The notes under the pieces were generated by a model. That model had not been told where the DNA came from, made no database searches, and worked only from the letters and a program-made list of their open reading frames with translations. Made by a program: the position numbers and the translations under genes. Shown one piece after another: positions 34,422-45,463 of a DNA stretch of 64,000 nucleotides. Within the stretch, counting starts at the first letter, position 1; each line of letters begins with the position of its first letter. This stretch comes from Arthrobacter sp. Soil763 (lineage in GTDB: Bacteria; Actinomycetota; Actinomycetes; Actinomycetales; Micrococcaceae): assembly GCF_001428365.1 (NCBI RefSeq), contig NZ_LMSH01000002.1, positions 806,132 through 870,131 of the forward strand. The letters are read 5' to 3'.

Positions 34422-36225
34422 ACCGGCGGACGATTCCGGCCTGCCCGGTCCGGAGCCGCGCCAGTCCCTGCTGTTCCGCGCCCGGATCTGGAGCCGCCGG
34501 GCCCGGATCGTCACCGCCCGCGTGCTGCGGCTGGTGCGCACCGGGGCCACCCGGCTGCTGCCCGGCATCAGGTACCTGCTGCGCGCCGTGCACCGGCGCT
34601 GGCGGCGCTCCCTGCAGTTCCGCACCGTCCTGACCACCCTGATGCTGGCGGTCGGTTCGTTCGCTGTAGTGGGCGCCTACCTGTCCAACCAGATCGCGCA
34701 CAACCTCTTCCAGGAGCGCCTGGCCCAGGCCGAGTCCGAGACCCGCTACAACGTCAAACAGGTCCAGGACACGTTCGACGGCGCCCAGGTCACCGACCAG
34801 TCCAGCGTCATCACCCTTGTCTACGACACGCTGAACGCCGTCGAGGGGCGCGGCTCGGTGATCCAGCGCCGCTACGTCTTCGAAGCCATGCCGGAACAGA
34901 CCAAGCCGCGCAACCGGTGGGTCGAATCGCGGGCTTCCGACCAGCTCACCATCAGCGTCATTCCGCCCGAGCTGCGCAAAGCGGTGCAGGATTCTGGCAA
35001 GGACCAGTTCTGGGCCTCCACCGAATTCCCGGTGGGCACCGAGGACCGGCCCGGGATCGCGGTCGGCAACAAGGTGACCTTCAACGGCACGGTCTACGAG
35101 CTCTACCTGATCTACGACCTGAACACGGCGCAGAAGACGCTGGACGAGATCCAGAACGTCCTCTTCGCCGGCGCCGCCGCGCTGGCGCTGATGATCGGCG
35201 CCGTCGCCTGGTACGTCACCCGCAATGTCGTCAGCCCGGTCAGCCACGCCGCCGTCGTCTCCGAGAAGCTGGCGGCCGGCCAGCTGCAGGAGCGCATGGT
35301 GGTCAAGGGGGAGGACGAAGTCGCCCGGCTCGGTGCCTCCTTCAACCACATGGCAGCCAGCCTGCAGGAGCAGATCACCCAGCTGGCCACGCTGTCCCAG
35401 ATGCAGCAGCGGTTCGTCTCCGACGTCTCGCATGAGCTGCGCACACCGCTAACCACGGTCCGGATGGCCGCCGAGGTCCTCTACGACGCCCGCGACGACT
35501 TCGACCCGATCAACAAACGGTCCGCCGAGCTGCTCTACAACCAGGTGGAACGGTTCCAGTCGCTCCTGGCCGACCTGCTGGAGATATCCCGGTTCGACGC
35601 CGGCGTGGCGATGCTCGACGCGGAACCGACCGACATCGTCCAGCTCATCTCGCACGTGATCGAGGGTGTCGCCCCGGTGGCCGCCGAATACGGTTCGGAG
35701 GTGACCCTGAATGCCCCCGCCGGCAGCATCGTCGTCGAAATGGATGACCGGAGGATCGACCGGATCCTGCGGAACCTGGTCCTGAACGCGCTGGAGCACG
35801 GCGAAGGCCGTCCGGTGAACATCTCCGTGGCGGCCAACGACACCGCCGTGGCGGTTGCCGTCAGGGACCACGGCATCGGCATGAGCGCCGCGGAAGCAGC
35901 CCGGGTCTTTGACCGTTTCTGGCGGGCCGACCCGGCCCGCGCCCGCACCACCGGCGGCAGCGGCCTGGGTCTTTCCATCGCCACCGAGGACACCAAACTG
36001 CACAATGGCTGGCTCCAGGCCTGGGGGGAGAAGGGCAGCGGCTCGAACTTCCGCCTGACCCTTCCGCTGCGCCGGGGTGAGACGATCACGCGGTCGCCGC
36101 TGCAGCTGGAACCGGCCGACGTCGGACCCGCAGGGGTCCTGATGGAGCGCACCACACTGCTGGTGAACCAGCCCGCGACCGACCCCCGCCCGGCGTCCGC
36201 CGCGGGCGCTAAGGAGCAGCCATGA
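34393..36225 (+). CDS. mtrB: Sensor histidine kinase MtrB
   Basis: This 610-residue membrane sensor kinase phosphorylates MtrA. It has a cytoplasmic lead of about 70 residues, a first membrane helix ([19 protein letters not shown]), an extracytoplasmic sensor region of about 150 residues, and a second helix ([19 protein letters not shown]). A HAMP domain, HisKA with the phosphoacceptor in [15 protein letters not shown], and HATPase_c with GTGLGLS-like SGLGLSIA follow. The start is GTG at 34393 or the adjacent GTG at 34396, inside the end of mtrA; translational coupling is likely. The last bases overlap lpqB in ATGA. Confidence 0.95.
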   Translation: MVSATKQVPEPADDSGLPGPEPRQSLLFRARIWSRRARIVTARVLRLVRTGATRLLPGIRYLLRAVHRRWRRSLQFRTVLTTLMLAVGSFAVVGAYLSNQIAHNLFQERLAQAESETRYNVKQVQDTFDGAQVTDQSSVITLVYDTLNAVEGRGSVIQRRYVFEAMPEQTKPRNRWVESRASDQLTISVIPPELRKAVQDSGKDQFWASTEFPVGTEDRPGIAVGNKVTFNGTVYELYLIYDLNTAQKTLDEIQNVLFAGAAALALMIGAVAWYVTRNVVSPVSHAAVVSEKLAAGQLQERMVVKGEDEVARLGASFNHMAASLQEQITQLATLSQMQQRFVSDVSHELRTPLTTVRMAAEVLYDARDDFDPINKRSAELLYNQVERFQSLLADLLEISRFDAGVAMLDAEPTDIVQLISHVIEGVAPVAAEYGSEVTLNAPAGSIVVEMDDRRIDRILRNLVLNALEHGEGRPVNISVAANDTAVAVAVRDHGIGMSAAEAARVFDRFWRADPARARTTGGSGLGLSIATEDTKLHNGWLQAWGEKGSGSNFRLTLPLRRGETITRSPLQLEPADVGPAGVLMERTTLLVNQPATDPRPASAAGAKEQP

Positions 36226-37937
36226 GCCGGACCCCGAAGCTGGCAGCGGTGACCGCGGCGCTCCTGGCGCTGGTGCTGCTGCTGGCCTCCTGCGCGCAGA
36301 TCCCGCGTTCCGGGCCGGTCGGCAAAAGCACCGACGAGAGCGCTGGAAAACCCAACAACGCCCCGGTCTTCTTCCCGGTGGCCCCGCGTGCCGGGGCGGG
36401 GCCGGAAGCGGTCATCGAGGACTTCTACCTTGCCGGCAGCGGCTACGAGGACGACTACGCGGTGGCCCGCCAGTACCTCACCCAGGCGTCCTCGGTGAAG
36501 TGGAAGCCGGACCAGCGGGTGCTGGTCTTCCGCTCCGCCCGGGTGGTGCGTACCGCCGTCGAGAACGTCTACAACTACGAACTCGACCTCGCCTACTCCG
36601 TCGACGCCGACGGCATCGCCACCCCGATGCCGCCGGGATCGAAGGAAAACATCCCGGCCACGCTGACCAAGGTGGACGGGGAGTGGCGGATCGCCGAAAT
36701 CCCGGACGGGACAGCGATTCCGGAGGAGACGTTCAAGGTCATCTACGGCGCCTACCCGATCTACTTCTACGACCCCACCTTCACCTACGCGGTGCCGGAC
36801 ATGCGCTGGTTCATCAAGAAGAAGACGGTTAAGGCCATGGCCAGCGCCCTGCTCGGCGGCCCGGCCCCCTACCTGAAGGGCGCCGTCGTGAGCGCCTTCC
36901 CCTCGGGGATGAAGCTGGCCCGCGAATCGGTGCCCGTGGTCTCCGGCGCCGCGCAGGTGGACCTCACGGCAAAGGAACTCGTGGAAGCGTCGAACAAGGA
37001 CCGGCTGCGGATGCAGACCCAGCTGGCCCTGACCTTCCGGAGCCAGCCCGACGTGATCAACGTCGAGCTGCGGGCCAACCAGGACCTGGTGCGGGTGGAG
37101 GATGACGGGTCGGTCCTGCCGCCGGTGCGGGACGAGGACGTGCCCGCGCACCAGATCGCCGTCAGTGACAATGACTTGGTCCGGGTGGAGAACAACAAGA
37201 TCGGCCCGCTGCCGGACATGCGGTCCGTCAAGGCCCTCGTGCCCCGGCTGCCCGCCGAATCCCCGGTCTCCCAGGCGGCAGCGTTCCTCAGCGGCAACCG
37301 CACCACGCTCTACTCGATCGTGCCCGGCCAGCCGGCCCGCGCCCTCACCACGCGGGCCGCCCTGTCGAGGCCCTCGTTCGGGCGCTACGACTGGGTCTGG
37401 ACCGCCGGGCCGGGCGGCAACGGAGCCACCCAGGTGCTGGCCTACCGGCCGGCCGGCGTCGCCCCGGGCGCGACTGTCCCCGCGGTGACCCTCACGCCGT
37501 CCTGGCTGGCCGGCCGGACCGTGAAGGAGTTCAGGGTTTCCCGGGAGGGGACCCGGGCCCTGGTCATTTCCGAACGCAACGGCAAGACCAGCGTGCAGGT
37601 CACCGGCATTGTCCGTAACGCCGACGGCACCCCCCGGGACCTCACCGCGCCGATCACCCTGCTCCCGGCCCGCGCCCCGGACCGGGGGGTCTGGGTCAAC
37701 GACACCACCGTGGCGGTGATGAAGGCCTCCGAGAGCGGGAACGTGACGCCCGAACTGCTGTCCCTGACCGCCGGCCAGCCGCAGCAACTGGCTCCTTGGC
37801 CCGGGCTGACGGCGCTGAGCGCCGGCAACGGGCCGCTGGAGATCTACGGACAATCCGCGGAGGGAATCTTCCAGCGGGTTGGAAACGGCTGGTCGCAGCA
37901 GCTGAAGGGCGCCGTCGACCCGGCCTTCCCCGGCTGA
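36222..37937 (+). CDS. lpqB: LpqB family lipoprotein
   Basis: This is a 571-residue lipoprotein that partners MtrB outside the membrane. The signal peptide ends in the lipobox LLASC near residue 25. The mature protein has an N-terminal domain with the family's IPRSGPVG, a GerMN-like domain (about 200-320, [20 protein letters not shown]), and a C-terminal beta-propeller domain. In mycobacteria LpqB binds the MtrB sensor region and modulates MtrA activation. The operon order mtrA-mtrB-lpqB is complete and overlapped, supporting the call. Confidence 0.95.
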   Translation: MSRTPKLAAVTAALLALVLLLASCAQIPRSGPVGKSTDESAGKPNNAPVFFPVAPRAGAGPEAVIEDFYLAGSGYEDDYAVARQYLTQASSVKWKPDQRVLVFRSARVVRTAVENVYNYELDLAYSVDADGIATPMPPGSKENIPATLTKVDGEWRIAEIPDGTAIPEETFKVIYGAYPIYFYDPTFTYAVPDMRWFIKKKTVKAMASALLGGPAPYLKGAVVSAFPSGMKLARESVPVVSGAAQVDLTAKELVEASNKDRLRMQTQLALTFRSQPDVINVELRANQDLVRVEDDGSVLPPVRDEDVPAHQIAVSDNDLVRVENNKIGPLPDMRSVKALVPRLPAESPVSQAAAFLSGNRTTLYSIVPGQPARALTTRAALSRPSFGRYDWVWTAGPGGNGATQVLAYRPAGVAPGATVPAVTLTPSWLAGRTVKEFRVSREGTRALVISERNGKTSVQVTGIVRNADGTPRDLTAPITLLPARAPDRGVWVNDTTVAVMKASESGNVTPELLSLTAGQPQQLAPWPGLTALSAGNGPLEIYGQSAEGIFQRVGNGWSQQLKGAVDPAFPG

Positions 37938-38017
37938 CGCGGGCTGCCCGCACCGGCCTGTCCACATAGCGGCCGGAACGCCTTCCGGGCCGGGCCAGCG
38001 GCGTCCAGCCTTGGAGA

Positions 38018-38920
38018 ATGGATTCCAGCGGCCGGCAAACGGCGAAACACCGCGGGGACTTCCGCCGCTGGCAGGCCCGCGCAGCGGACCGGGTGTCCAC
38101 GGCCGCAGCGGAACTGCTCACCCTCGCCGTGCCGGTGGACTGCGTCTGCTGCGGGGCGGAGGACGCGGCCCTCTGCCACGGGTGTGCCCGCCGGGTCCGC
38201 CGGCTGACCGCCAGCCCCTTCCGCGCCGAATCCCGGGCCCCGGCGCTCATGGACATGGACGGCGCGGTGTTGCTGCCGGTGGTGGCTGCAGGCGTCTACC
38301 GCGGGGAGCTGGCCCGGTCACTTCTCTCCTTCAAGGCCCACGGCCAGGGGAGGCTGGCCGCTGAACTCGCCCCGGCGCTGGCCCGGGCCATCGCTGCGGC
38401 CGGCGGCCACGAAGAGACGCTGTTATTGGTGCCGGTGCCCACCAGCGGCGCCGCTTTCCGCCGCCGCGGGTTCAGCCCGGTGCACCTGCTCCTGTCCCGG
38501 GCTAGCCGGAGCGGCGTCCTGCCGGGCACCGAAGTCGCCGGCGTGCTGCGCCTGGCCGGGCCTGCGGGGCGGTTCCGCGGCCGCCCGGCGGGGGGCTGGC
38601 CCGGCGGGCAGAAGGGCCTTGGCCGGGCCGCCCGGGCCAGGAGGGTCCGGGGTTCGATGCGGCTTACTAACGCCGGGCAGGCGGGCCTGGCCGGGGTGCC
38701 GTGCCTGCTCGTGGACGACGTCCTGACAACCGGTGCCACTTTGGCAGAGGCGGCCCGGGCCATCCGCGCCGGAGGCGGTGTGGTCCGCGGTGCGGCGGTC
38801 CTCGCCGCGACACGCCCGCCCGACCGCTCAGGTCCGCCCGCCTCAGCCCCGCCACCGCGGGACAGCCCGGCCGGGGAGAAAAAAATAAACCAAGAAAAGG
38901 TGAATAACGGGGGGCGATGA
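38018..38920 (+). CDS. comF: ComF family phosphoribosyltransferase-like protein
   Basis: This 300-residue protein belongs to the ComF/GntX family. A zinc ribbon-like start (DCVCCGAEDAALCHGCARRV) precedes a type I phosphoribosyltransferase domain with the PRPP loop LLVDDVLTTGATLAEAARAI. The middle part has RGELARSLLSFKAHGQGRLA and VPVPTSGAAFRRRGFSPVHL. In naturally competent bacteria ComF helps handle incoming single-stranded DNA; its actinobacterial role is not settled. Ribosome site GGAG lies close to the ATG. It sits between lpqB and hpf as in other actinobacteria. The last 30 residues are a charged Lys/Asn tail. Confidence 0.92.
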   Translation: MDSSGRQTAKHRGDFRRWQARAADRVSTAAAELLTLAVPVDCVCCGAEDAALCHGCARRVRRLTASPFRAESRAPALMDMDGAVLLPVVAAGVYRGELARSLLSFKAHGQGRLAAELAPALARAIAAAGGHEETLLLVPVPTSGAAFRRRGFSPVHLLLSRASRSGVLPGTEVAGVLRLAGPAGRFRGRPAGGWPGGQKGLGRAARARRVRGSMRLTNAGQAGLAGVPCLLVDDVLTTGATLAEAARAIRAGGGVVRGAAVLAATRPPDRSGPPASAPPPRDSPAGEKKINQEKVNNGGR

Positions 38921-39050
38921 ACTAACGTCGAACATGGGTACCAAGAACAGATGTACCTGTCGATAGCGGCTCGGAAAGGGGCTCGACTGTCCGTCAGACC
39001 AGCCCCCGGAAGTGCCGCCGTCGTGTCACCGAAGTCATTTGGAGGGCACC

Positions 39051-39770
39051 ATGGAGTTCATGATCAGCGGTCGTAACCTGACGGTCTCAGACCGGTTCCG
39101 CGAATACGCCGACGAAAAGATCTCGAAGATCGCATCACTGGGGGACAAGGTCCAGAGGGTGGACGCCAAGGTCACGAAGGAGACCAAGGCCCGGCAGACC
39201 GCAGAACTGCTCACAGTCGAGTTGACGGTCCTTGGACGCGGCCCCGTGATCCGTGCCGAAGCCAGTGCCGCGGACAAGTTCGCCGCGTTCGACCTGGCCT
39301 ACAACAAACTTCTTGAACGGCTCCGCCGGGCCAAGGACCGCAAGAAGGTCCACCACGGCCGGCACACCCCCAAGTCCGTCACGGAGGCGACCGCAACGCT
39401 GGAGCCTGCCAGCACCAGCGAGCCCATCTACGAGGAGGCGAGCCACCCGCCGCAGCCCGAGCCGGCCGCCAAGTCGCCGTATGAGGTGGAGAACGACATC
39501 CCGGCCGGAGACTCGCCGGTGCTGATCCGCCGGAAGGTGTTTCCGGCGTCGTCCCTCACGCTCGACGACGCGGTGGACAACATGGAACTCGTCGGCCACG
39601 ACTTCTACCTGTTCGTGGACAAGGAAACGAAGGCACCCTCGGTGGTCTACCGCCGCGAAGGCTGGACCTACGGCGTGATCAGCCTGGACCAGACCTGCGA
39701 GCCGGGCGCGGCTCCGCTGGAAGAGAAGATCATCGCCTATCGTTCTGAGGATGAGCCCGCCAGCGCCTGA
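39051..39770 (+). CDS. hpf: Ribosome hibernation promoting factor, long form
   Basis: This is a 239-residue long-type HPF that dimerises 70S ribosomes into inactive 100S particles. The N-terminal S30AE domain (residues 1-105) starts MEFMISGRNLTVSDRFREYA. A linker (110-180) leads to the C-terminal dimerisation domain (VLIRRKVFPASSLTLDDAVD and VVYRREGWTYGVISLDQ). The ATG at 39051 has GGAGG six bases upstream and begins the domain; a longer frame upstream is not supported. The 130-bp gap upstream of it separates it from comF and probably holds its own, perhaps stress-linked, promoter. Confidence 0.96.
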   Translation: MEFMISGRNLTVSDRFREYADEKISKIASLGDKVQRVDAKVTKETKARQTAELLTVELTVLGRGPVIRAEASAADKFAAFDLAYNKLLERLRRAKDRKKVHHGRHTPKSVTEATATLEPASTSEPIYEEASHPPQPEPAAKSPYEVENDIPAGDSPVLIRRKVFPASSLTLDDAVDNMELVGHDFYLFVDKETKAPSVVYRREGWTYGVISLDQTCEPGAAPLEEKIIAYRSEDEPASA

Positions 39771-39799
39771 GCCGGCGACCGCCCGAAGAAGGGAATGAA

Positions 39800-41035
39800 G
39801 TGCCCGCATCGCTGAGCCTCCGGCAGGCGCGGCGGATCGCACTGGCAGCCCAGGGATTGGACAAGGTCCGGCCCGCCGCACCCGTGAGCGCACGGGCGGT
39901 GGGCCGGACCTTTGCCCGCCTCCAGCTGGTCCAGATCGATTCCGTCAACGTGCTCTCGCGCAGCCACTACCTGCCGTTCTTTTCACGGCTCGGCAACTAC
40001 GACCGCGACATCCTGCACCGCATGGCCGGGACCCACCCCCGGCGCATGATGGAGTACTGGGCCCATGAGGCCAGCTTCATCCGGCCCGAACACTTCCAGG
40101 ACCTGCTGCTGTGGCAGAACCGCACCTGGGTCGGCGCCCACGCGATGGATCCGGAGCTGCGCGGCGATGTGGCGCGCCGGGTGCTGGAAGCGCTGTCCGC
40201 CGGGCGGCCGCTGACCGCCGCCGAGCTCACGGCCCGCCTCGGACACGTCGAGGCCCGGACGACGGAAAACTGGGGGTGGAACTGGAACGCCGTCAAGCGG
40301 GTCCTGGAGCACCTCTTCGAGGAGGGGCTCGTGACGGCCGCCTCCCGCACAGGTTCGTTCGAACGCCGCTACACGCTGACCTCCCGGGTGCTGGCCACCC
40401 CGGCCCCGTCCTCCCAGGACCCTGCCGCCCGGGAGCCGGACGCTGCCGCCGCGATGGTGCGGCTCATTGACGCCGCCGCGCAGGCCCACGGGATCGGCAC
40501 CGTGCGCTGCTTCGCGGACTATTTCCGCACCCCGGTGCGTGCCGCTGCCGCCGCGGTGGACGAGCTCGTGGCCAGCGGCCGGCTCGAACCGGTGACGGTG
40601 GACGGCTGGAACCGGCCGCTCTACCGCCACGCCGAGGCGAGGATGCCGCGTGCCGCCAACGGCCGGGCGCTGCTAAGCCCGTTCGATTCCCTGGTCTTCG
40701 AACGCCGCCGGCTGGAAGAACTGTTCGGCTTCCACTACCGGATCGAGATCTACACCCCCGAGCCCCGGCGCCGCTACGGCTACTACGTGCTGCCGTTCCT
40801 GCTGGGCGAGGACATCGTGGCACGCGTGGACCTGAAAGCGGACCGGGCAGCCGGCACCCTGCTGGCCAGGGCGAGCCACGCCGAGCCCGGCGCGCCGGCG
40901 GATACCGCCGTCGAACTCGCCGCGGAACTGCAGCTCATGGCAGAGTGGTTGGAACTGGAACGGGTCGTCGTGGCACCGGCCGGCGACCTGGCTCCGGCGC
41001 TGGGGCAGGCCGTGGCAGGGCTGCCCCCGCTCTGA
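39800..41035 (+). CDS. YcaQ/AlkX-type DNA glycosylase (winged-helix, DUF1006)
   Basis: This 411-residue protein of the HTH_42/YcaQ family unhooks DNA interstrand crosslinks in characterised members. The family's N-terminal arginine-rich start (LSLRQARRIALAAQGL) is followed by VQIDSVNVLSRSHYLPFFSR, where Q-I-D fits the QxD catalytic motif of YcaQ, not the QxQ of AlkX-type enzymes. EYWAHEASFIRPEHF is the second active-site segment. Several winged-helix units make up the rest. Start is GTG with GAAGAAGGGA upstream. It stands between hpf and secA. A crosslink-repair role is inferred from the family. Confidence 0.88.
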   Translation: MPASLSLRQARRIALAAQGLDKVRPAAPVSARAVGRTFARLQLVQIDSVNVLSRSHYLPFFSRLGNYDRDILHRMAGTHPRRMMEYWAHEASFIRPEHFQDLLLWQNRTWVGAHAMDPELRGDVARRVLEALSAGRPLTAAELTARLGHVEARTTENWGWNWNAVKRVLEHLFEEGLVTAASRTGSFERRYTLTSRVLATPAPSSQDPAAREPDAAAAMVRLIDAAAQAHGIGTVRCFADYFRTPVRAAAAAVDELVASGRLEPVTVDGWNRPLYRHAEARMPRAANGRALLSPFDSLVFERRRLEELFGFHYRIEIYTPEPRRRYGYYVLPFLLGEDIVARVDLKADRAAGTLLARASHAEPGAPADTAVELAAELQLMAEWLELERVVVAPAGDLAPALGQAVAGLPPL

Positions 41036-41119
41036 GGGAACGGGCGCGGCCGGCCGTGCGTCTCTCCCGTAGACTAAACACGCCGGAATTCGGCAGCTGG
41101 AGACTGGGAGCAATTTCAC

Positions 41120-43855
41120 GTGGCATCACTTATTGAAAAACTTCTCCGTACGGGTGACAAAAAGACCCTGCGGCGACTGCGGAACTACGCCGATTCCATC
41201 AATGCCCTTGAAAGCTCCTTCAAGACCTTCACCGACGCCGAACTGCGGGAAGAAACCGACCGCCTGCGGGCGCGGCACGGCGACGGCGAGACGCTCGACG
41301 ACCTGCTGCCCGAGGCGTTCGCCGCGGTGCGCGAAGCGTCCTCCCGCACGCTCGGGATGCGGCACTTCGATGTCCAGCTGATGGGCGGCGCCGCCCTGCA
41401 CCTGGGCAACATCGCCGAAATGAAAACCGGTGAAGGCAAGACCCTGGTGGCCACCGCTCCGGCCTACCTCAACGCCCTCACCGGCAAGGGCGTCCACGTC
41501 ATCACGGTCAACGACTACCTGGCCGAATACCAGTCCGACCTGATGGGCCGTGTCTACCGCTTCCTGGGCCTGAGCAGCGGGTGCATCCTCTCCAACCAGG
41601 ACCCGGCCGTCCGGCGCGAACAGTACGCCTCGGACATCACCTACGGCACAAACAACGAATTCGGCTTCGACTACCTGCGCGACAACATGGCGTGGGACAA
41701 GTCCGAGCTGGTCCAGCGCGGCCACAACTTCGCCATCGTCGATGAAGTCGACTCCATCCTGATCGACGAGGCCCGCACCCCGCTGATCATCTCCGGCCCC
41801 GCGCAGGGCGACACCAACCGCTGGTACAGCGAGTTCGCCAAGGTGGTCCTGCGGCTGCAGCCCGAGACGGACTACGAGGTCGACGAGAAGAAGCGCACCG
41901 TCGGCGTCCTCGAAGCCGGCATCGAGAAGGTCGAGGACTACCTCGGCATCCACAACCTCTACGAGTCCGCGAACACGCCGCTGATCGGCTTCCTGAACAA
42001 CGCCATCAAGGCCAAGGAACTCTTCAAGCGGGACAAGGACTACGTCATCCTCGACGGCGAGGTGCTGATCGTCGACGAGCACACCGGCCGCATCCTCGCC
42101 GGACGGCGCTACAACGAGGGCATGCACCAGGCGATCGAGGCCAAGGAAGGCGTCGAGATCAAGGCCGAGAACCAGACTCTCGCCACGGTCACGCTGCAGA
42201 ACTACTTCCGCATGTACGACAAGCTGGCGGGCATGACCGGCACCGCCGAGACCGAAGCCGCCGAGTTCATGAGCACCTACAAGCTCGGCGTCGTCGCCAT
42301 CCCGACCAACCGGGACATGCAGCGCATCGACCAGCCGGACCTCGTCTACAAGAACGAGACCGTCAAGTTCGACGCCGTCGTGCGGGACGTCGCCGAGCGG
42401 CACGAAAAGGGCCAGCCGGTCCTGGTCGGCACCACCAGCGTGGAGAAGAGCGAATACCTGTCCCGGCTGCTGGCCAAGGAAGGCATCCGCCACGAGGTCC
42501 TGAACGCCAAGAACCATGCCCGCGAAGCGTCCATCGTCGCGCAGGCCGGCCGCAAGGGCGCCGTGACGGTCGCGACCAACATGGCCGGCCGCGGCACCGA
42601 CATCATGCTTGGCGGCAACGCCGAATTCACCGCCGTGGCCGAGCTCGCCAAGCGCGGCCTCGACCCGGAGGAGAACTCCGAGGAGTACGAGGCCGCCTGG
42701 CCCGACGCCTTCGAGGCGGCCAAGCAGTCCGTCAAGGACGAGCACGAGGAAGTCCTTGGCCTCGGCGGCCTGTACGTCCTCGGCACCGAACGGCACGAGT
42801 CCCGCCGGATCGACAACCAGCTGCGCGGCCGCTCCGGCCGCCAGGGTGACCCGGGCGAATCCCGCTTCTACCTCTCACTGACCGATGACCTGATGCGCCT
42901 GTTCAACTCCGGTGCCGCCGAACGGCTGATGAACAGCTCGGTGCCCGACGACGTCGCGCTGGAATCGAAGCTGGTCTCCCGCGCCATCGCCTCGGCGCAG
43001 GGCCAGGTCGAGGGCCGCAACGCCGAACAGCGCAAAAACGTCCTGAAGTACGACGACGTCCTGAACCGCCAGCGCGAGGCGATCTACGGCGACCGCCGCC
43101 GGATCCTCGAAGGCGATGACCTGCACGAGAAGGTCCAGTACTTCATCGAGGACACGATCACCGCGTTCATCGACGAGGCCACGGCCGAGGGCACCGGCGA
43201 CGACTGGGACTTCAACGTGCTTTGGACCAACCTGAAGACGCTGTACCCCGTGAGCTTCTCGCCCCGCGACGTAATCGACGAGGCCGGCGGCAAGTCCCGG
43301 ATCACGGCCGAGTTCCTGAAGGAGGAGATCCTCTCCGACGCCCGCCTGGCCTACCAGGCGCGGGAGGAGATGATCGGCTCCGAGAGCATGCGGGAGCTTG
43401 AACGCCGTGTGGTCCTGTCCGTGATCGGGCGCAAGTGGCAGGAACACCTCTACGAGATGGACTATCTCAAGGAGGGCATCGGCCTGCGCGCGATGGCCCA
43501 GCGCGACCCCCTGGTCGAGTACCAGCGCGAGGGCTTCATCATGTTCCAGGCCATGATGGAAGCGATCCGGGAGGAGAGCGTCGGTTTCCTGTACAACCTG
43601 GAGGTGGAGGTGACCCCGGCGGAGGACGTCGTGGTGGCCGACGCCGACGGCGGGCACACCGAACACCACGAACCGCAGGTCCACGCCGCCGGGCTGGAAG
43701 CGCCGGAGAAGCCCGCGCAACTGCAGTACACGGCACCTGGCGAGGACGGCGCGGCGCAGACCCGGGTCGAGGCCAAGTCCTCGGGACGGTCCGGCAACCC
43801 GGCCAAGGCCGCGCAGGAACAGCCGCGGCGGGCCGCCAAGAAGAAGCGCCGCTAG
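41120..43855 (+). CDS. secA: Preprotein translocase ATPase SecA
   Basis: This 911-residue motor of the Sec pathway pushes unfolded preproteins through SecYEG using ATP. Walker A is MKTGEGKT at 101-108, Walker B is [16 protein letters not shown], and the second domain has [15 protein letters not shown] and the [16 protein letters not shown] arginine-finger region. It is the SecA1 housekeeping type. The C-terminus ends in KKKRR and lacks the zinc-binding Cys motif found in many other SecA proteins, which is usual in actinobacteria. The GTG start has GGGAG ten bases upstream, and a TAGACT -10-like box lies at 41070-41075. Confidence 0.98.
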   Translation: MASLIEKLLRTGDKKTLRRLRNYADSINALESSFKTFTDAELREETDRLRARHGDGETLDDLLPEAFAAVREASSRTLGMRHFDVQLMGGAALHLGNIAEMKTGEGKTLVATAPAYLNALTGKGVHVITVNDYLAEYQSDLMGRVYRFLGLSSGCILSNQDPAVRREQYASDITYGTNNEFGFDYLRDNMAWDKSELVQRGHNFAIVDEVDSILIDEARTPLIISGPAQGDTNRWYSEFAKVVLRLQPETDYEVDEKKRTVGVLEAGIEKVEDYLGIHNLYESANTPLIGFLNNAIKAKELFKRDKDYVILDGEVLIVDEHTGRILAGRRYNEGMHQAIEAKEGVEIKAENQTLATVTLQNYFRMYDKLAGMTGTAETEAAEFMSTYKLGVVAIPTNRDMQRIDQPDLVYKNETVKFDAVVRDVAERHEKGQPVLVGTTSVEKSEYLSRLLAKEGIRHEVLNAKNHAREASIVAQAGRKGAVTVATNMAGRGTDIMLGGNAEFTAVAELAKRGLDPEENSEEYEAAWPDAFEAAKQSVKDEHEEVLGLGGLYVLGTERHESRRIDNQLRGRSGRQGDPGESRFYLSLTDDLMRLFNSGAAERLMNSSVPDDVALESKLVSRAIASAQGQVEGRNAEQRKNVLKYDDVLNRQREAIYGDRRRILEGDDLHEKVQYFIEDTITAFIDEATAEGTGDDWDFNVLWTNLKTLYPVSFSPRDVIDEAGGKSRITAEFLKEEILSDARLAYQAREEMIGSESMRELERRVVLSVIGRKWQEHLYEMDYLKEGIGLRAMAQRDPLVEYQREGFIMFQAMMEAIREESVGFLYNLEVEVTPAEDVVVADADGGHTEHHEPQVHAAGLEAPEKPAQLQYTAPGEDGAAQTRVEAKSSGRSGNPAKAAQEQPRRAAKKKRR

Positions 43856-43865
43856 CGATCGGGTA

Positions 43866-43909
43866 CAAACAGGCAGGGCCGGAACATCAGTTCCGGCCCT
43901 GCCTGTTTG
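43866..43909. terminator. 19-bp perfect hairpin after secA
   Basis: CAAACAGGCAGGGCCGGAA pairs with its exact complement around a six-base loop, 10 bases after the secA stop. The outer TTTG end gives a modest T-run. It separates secA from the minus-strand Rv3235-like gene and may serve both directions. Confidence 0.85.
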
Positions 43910-43981
43910 CGTCTTCCTCCCTTCCTCGCGGTTCGTGCCAGGTGCGGCGCGCGGCGCGCAGCCCCCGCCGCGCGCCGCCGT

Positions 43982-44407
43982 TCACCCGATCTCGAGCACG
44001 GTGACCCGCCAGACCTGCCGGCTGCGCTCAAGCCGCAGCGCCACCGCCCGGACGCGGAGTTCATCCGCCACCACCGCGCTGGCCTCGTAGACATCCTCGG
44101 ACACCCGGCAGGCGCGGACTGAGCGCACCGTCGGGTTCCGGTGCAGCCGCCCCGCCGTCGGCGAGGTGCCCGAAGCGACCCGGCGGGTCAGCGCCGCCCG
44201 GTGCTGCAGGGCCGCCAGGCAGTGCTCGTCGAGTCTGCGCGCAAGCTGCTGGACCGGGCGGGTGCCGGCCAGGACCTCTACGGCCGCCTGTACCGTGGAC
44301 CGCGAGATCGCACAGACCTCCCGGTCCAGGTCCACCACCTGGAGGTGGGGCGCCGCCGGGCGCACGGGGACAACTCCTGCTGCATGGATACCGGGAGTGA
44401 CGCTCAT
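43982..44407 (-). CDS. Rv3235 family protein
   Basis: This 141-residue protein belongs to the uncharacterised actinobacterial family named after Rv3235. The region ISRSTVQAAVEVLAGTRPVQ and the LARRLDEHCLAALQHRAALT helix, followed by VRSVRACRVSEDVYEASAVV, fit it. There is no signal peptide. It is encoded just downstream of secA, on the opposite strand. Members of this family are usually found in the secA-LysM neighbourhood. Function is unknown. Confidence 0.8.
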   Translation of the reverse strand: MSVTPGIHAAGVVPVRPAAPHLQVVDLDREVCAISRSTVQAAVEVLAGTRPVQQLARRLDEHCLAALQHRAALTRRVASGTSPTAGRLHRNPTVRSVRACRVSEDVYEASAVVADELRVRAVALRLERSRQVWRVTVLEIG

Positions 44408-44463
44408 GGGATTTCCTCGCTGTTGCCGGGCTGAGGGTCCTGGCGGACCCGGGGACGGGTGGA

Positions 44464-45270
44464 TCAGGGGTGAAAGGGCAGCCGAAGGATCTGGCCGGGG
44501 AGCAGCAGCGAAGGATCGTTGCCGATGGTCTCCCGGTTTGCGGCGTACAGCCGGGGCCAGGCCAGGGCGATGTCGACGTCGGACGCCAGCGGACCCAGCG
44601 CGGCCGCGCTAATACTCCACAGCGAATCCCCCTCCCGCACGGCGATCTCCGCTGTTCCGTTCGTCGGCAGGGGAGTGCGCCGCGGCACCGGTGCCAGGCC
44701 GGCCGCGTCGACCGGGGACCGGGCGGGAATCCAGTGCGGGTCCACGCCGATGCCTGGCCCTGCGTTGCCGGGCGCCGGAGGCGCCGGTTGCGGGGTGGGA
44801 GTTCCCGCCGCTGCCGGCCCGGTGCCGGGGACTCGCAGGGCTGCAACGGCGGGCGGGGGAGGGGCGGCAGGGCCGGCCGTTCCGGTCCCGGCGTGGGCCA
44901 GCGGTGCCGTGGCCAGCTGGAGGCCGACGGCGGCGAGTGCCAGCCGGCGCATGAACGCCGGGGTGAACCTGCCGGTCGCGGCGGCGGCGGCCGTGCTGCC
45001 GCGGCGGTCGAGCACCGCCGCCGCCAGGGCGATCGTGAAGGACAACGCCCACCAGACGACAAGGATCAGGCCCGCGGCGTTCGCGGCGAGGCCGAGGTGT
45101 TCCTCGAAGCTCAGGCCCTGCCGCCGCACCGCCGAGGGCTGCAGGCGCCGGGCCAGCTGGGCGCCGGAGCCAGCGAGGAATATCCCGGCAACCATGATCA
45201 GCGCAGCCGTGGCGGCGTCTGCCCGCAGCAGCCGCCGGCGTCCGGCGCCAGATCCGCTGTTAATCCCCAT
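44464..45270 (-). CDS. LysM-domain membrane protein
   Basis: This is a 268-residue protein with two or three N-terminal membrane helices (AALIMVAGIFLAGSGAQLAR, LGLAANAAGLILVVWWALSF) and a signal-like third segment. A Pro/Ala-rich linker and one C-terminal LysM domain follow (EIAVREGDSLWSISAAALG through LPGQILRLPF). LysM binds peptidoglycan, so the protein probably tethers the membrane to the wall. ATG at 45270 has GAAAGAGG upstream. The gene shares its promoter gap with a divergent gene and holds four 10-bp repeats in that gap. It lies 56 bp upstream of the Rv3235-like gene in the same direction. Confidence 0.85.
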   Translation of the reverse strand: MGINSGSGAGRRRLLRADAATAALIMVAGIFLAGSGAQLARRLQPSAVRRQGLSFEEHLGLAANAAGLILVVWWALSFTIALAAAVLDRRGSTAAAAATGRFTPAFMRRLALAAVGLQLATAPLAHAGTGTAGPAAPPPPAVAALRVPGTGPAAAGTPTPQPAPPAPGNAGPGIGVDPHWIPARSPVDAAGLAPVPRRTPLPTNGTAEIAVREGDSLWSISAAALGPLASDVDIALAWPRLYAANRETIGNDPSLLLPGQILRLPFHP

Positions 45271-45320
45271 GCCCGCCTCTTTCCCATCTACCGGCGGACG
45301 TAGAAACCGTTCACCGTTTG

Positions 45321-45360
45321 CATTTGACGCTGTTTGATGCATTTTGATGCGTTTTGATGC
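45321..45360. repeat. Four tandem 10-bp direct repeats in divergent promoter region
   Basis: CATTTGACGC, TGTTTGATGC, ATTTTGATGC and GTTTTGATGC follow each other without gaps. The invariant part is TTTGAYGC. The period of 10 bp places each copy on the same face of the helix. They lie 51 bases upstream of the LysM gene start and about 104 bases upstream of the divergent gene. They suggest cooperative binding of a head-to-tail regulator. Confidence 0.7.
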
Positions 45361-45463
45361 TGTTAAATGAGTCTGCGCGTGGGGCGGCCGCGCTGTCTAG
45401 GGCCATGCGGAGGCCTGTGGATTACCCGTTGACCGCTTCCCGCCGCGCGCTTACGCTGGCGCC

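Noticed and set aside
41126..42796. 556-codon minus-strand frame opposite secA
   Set aside because: It is an antisense shadow; SecA motifs are complete on the plus strand.
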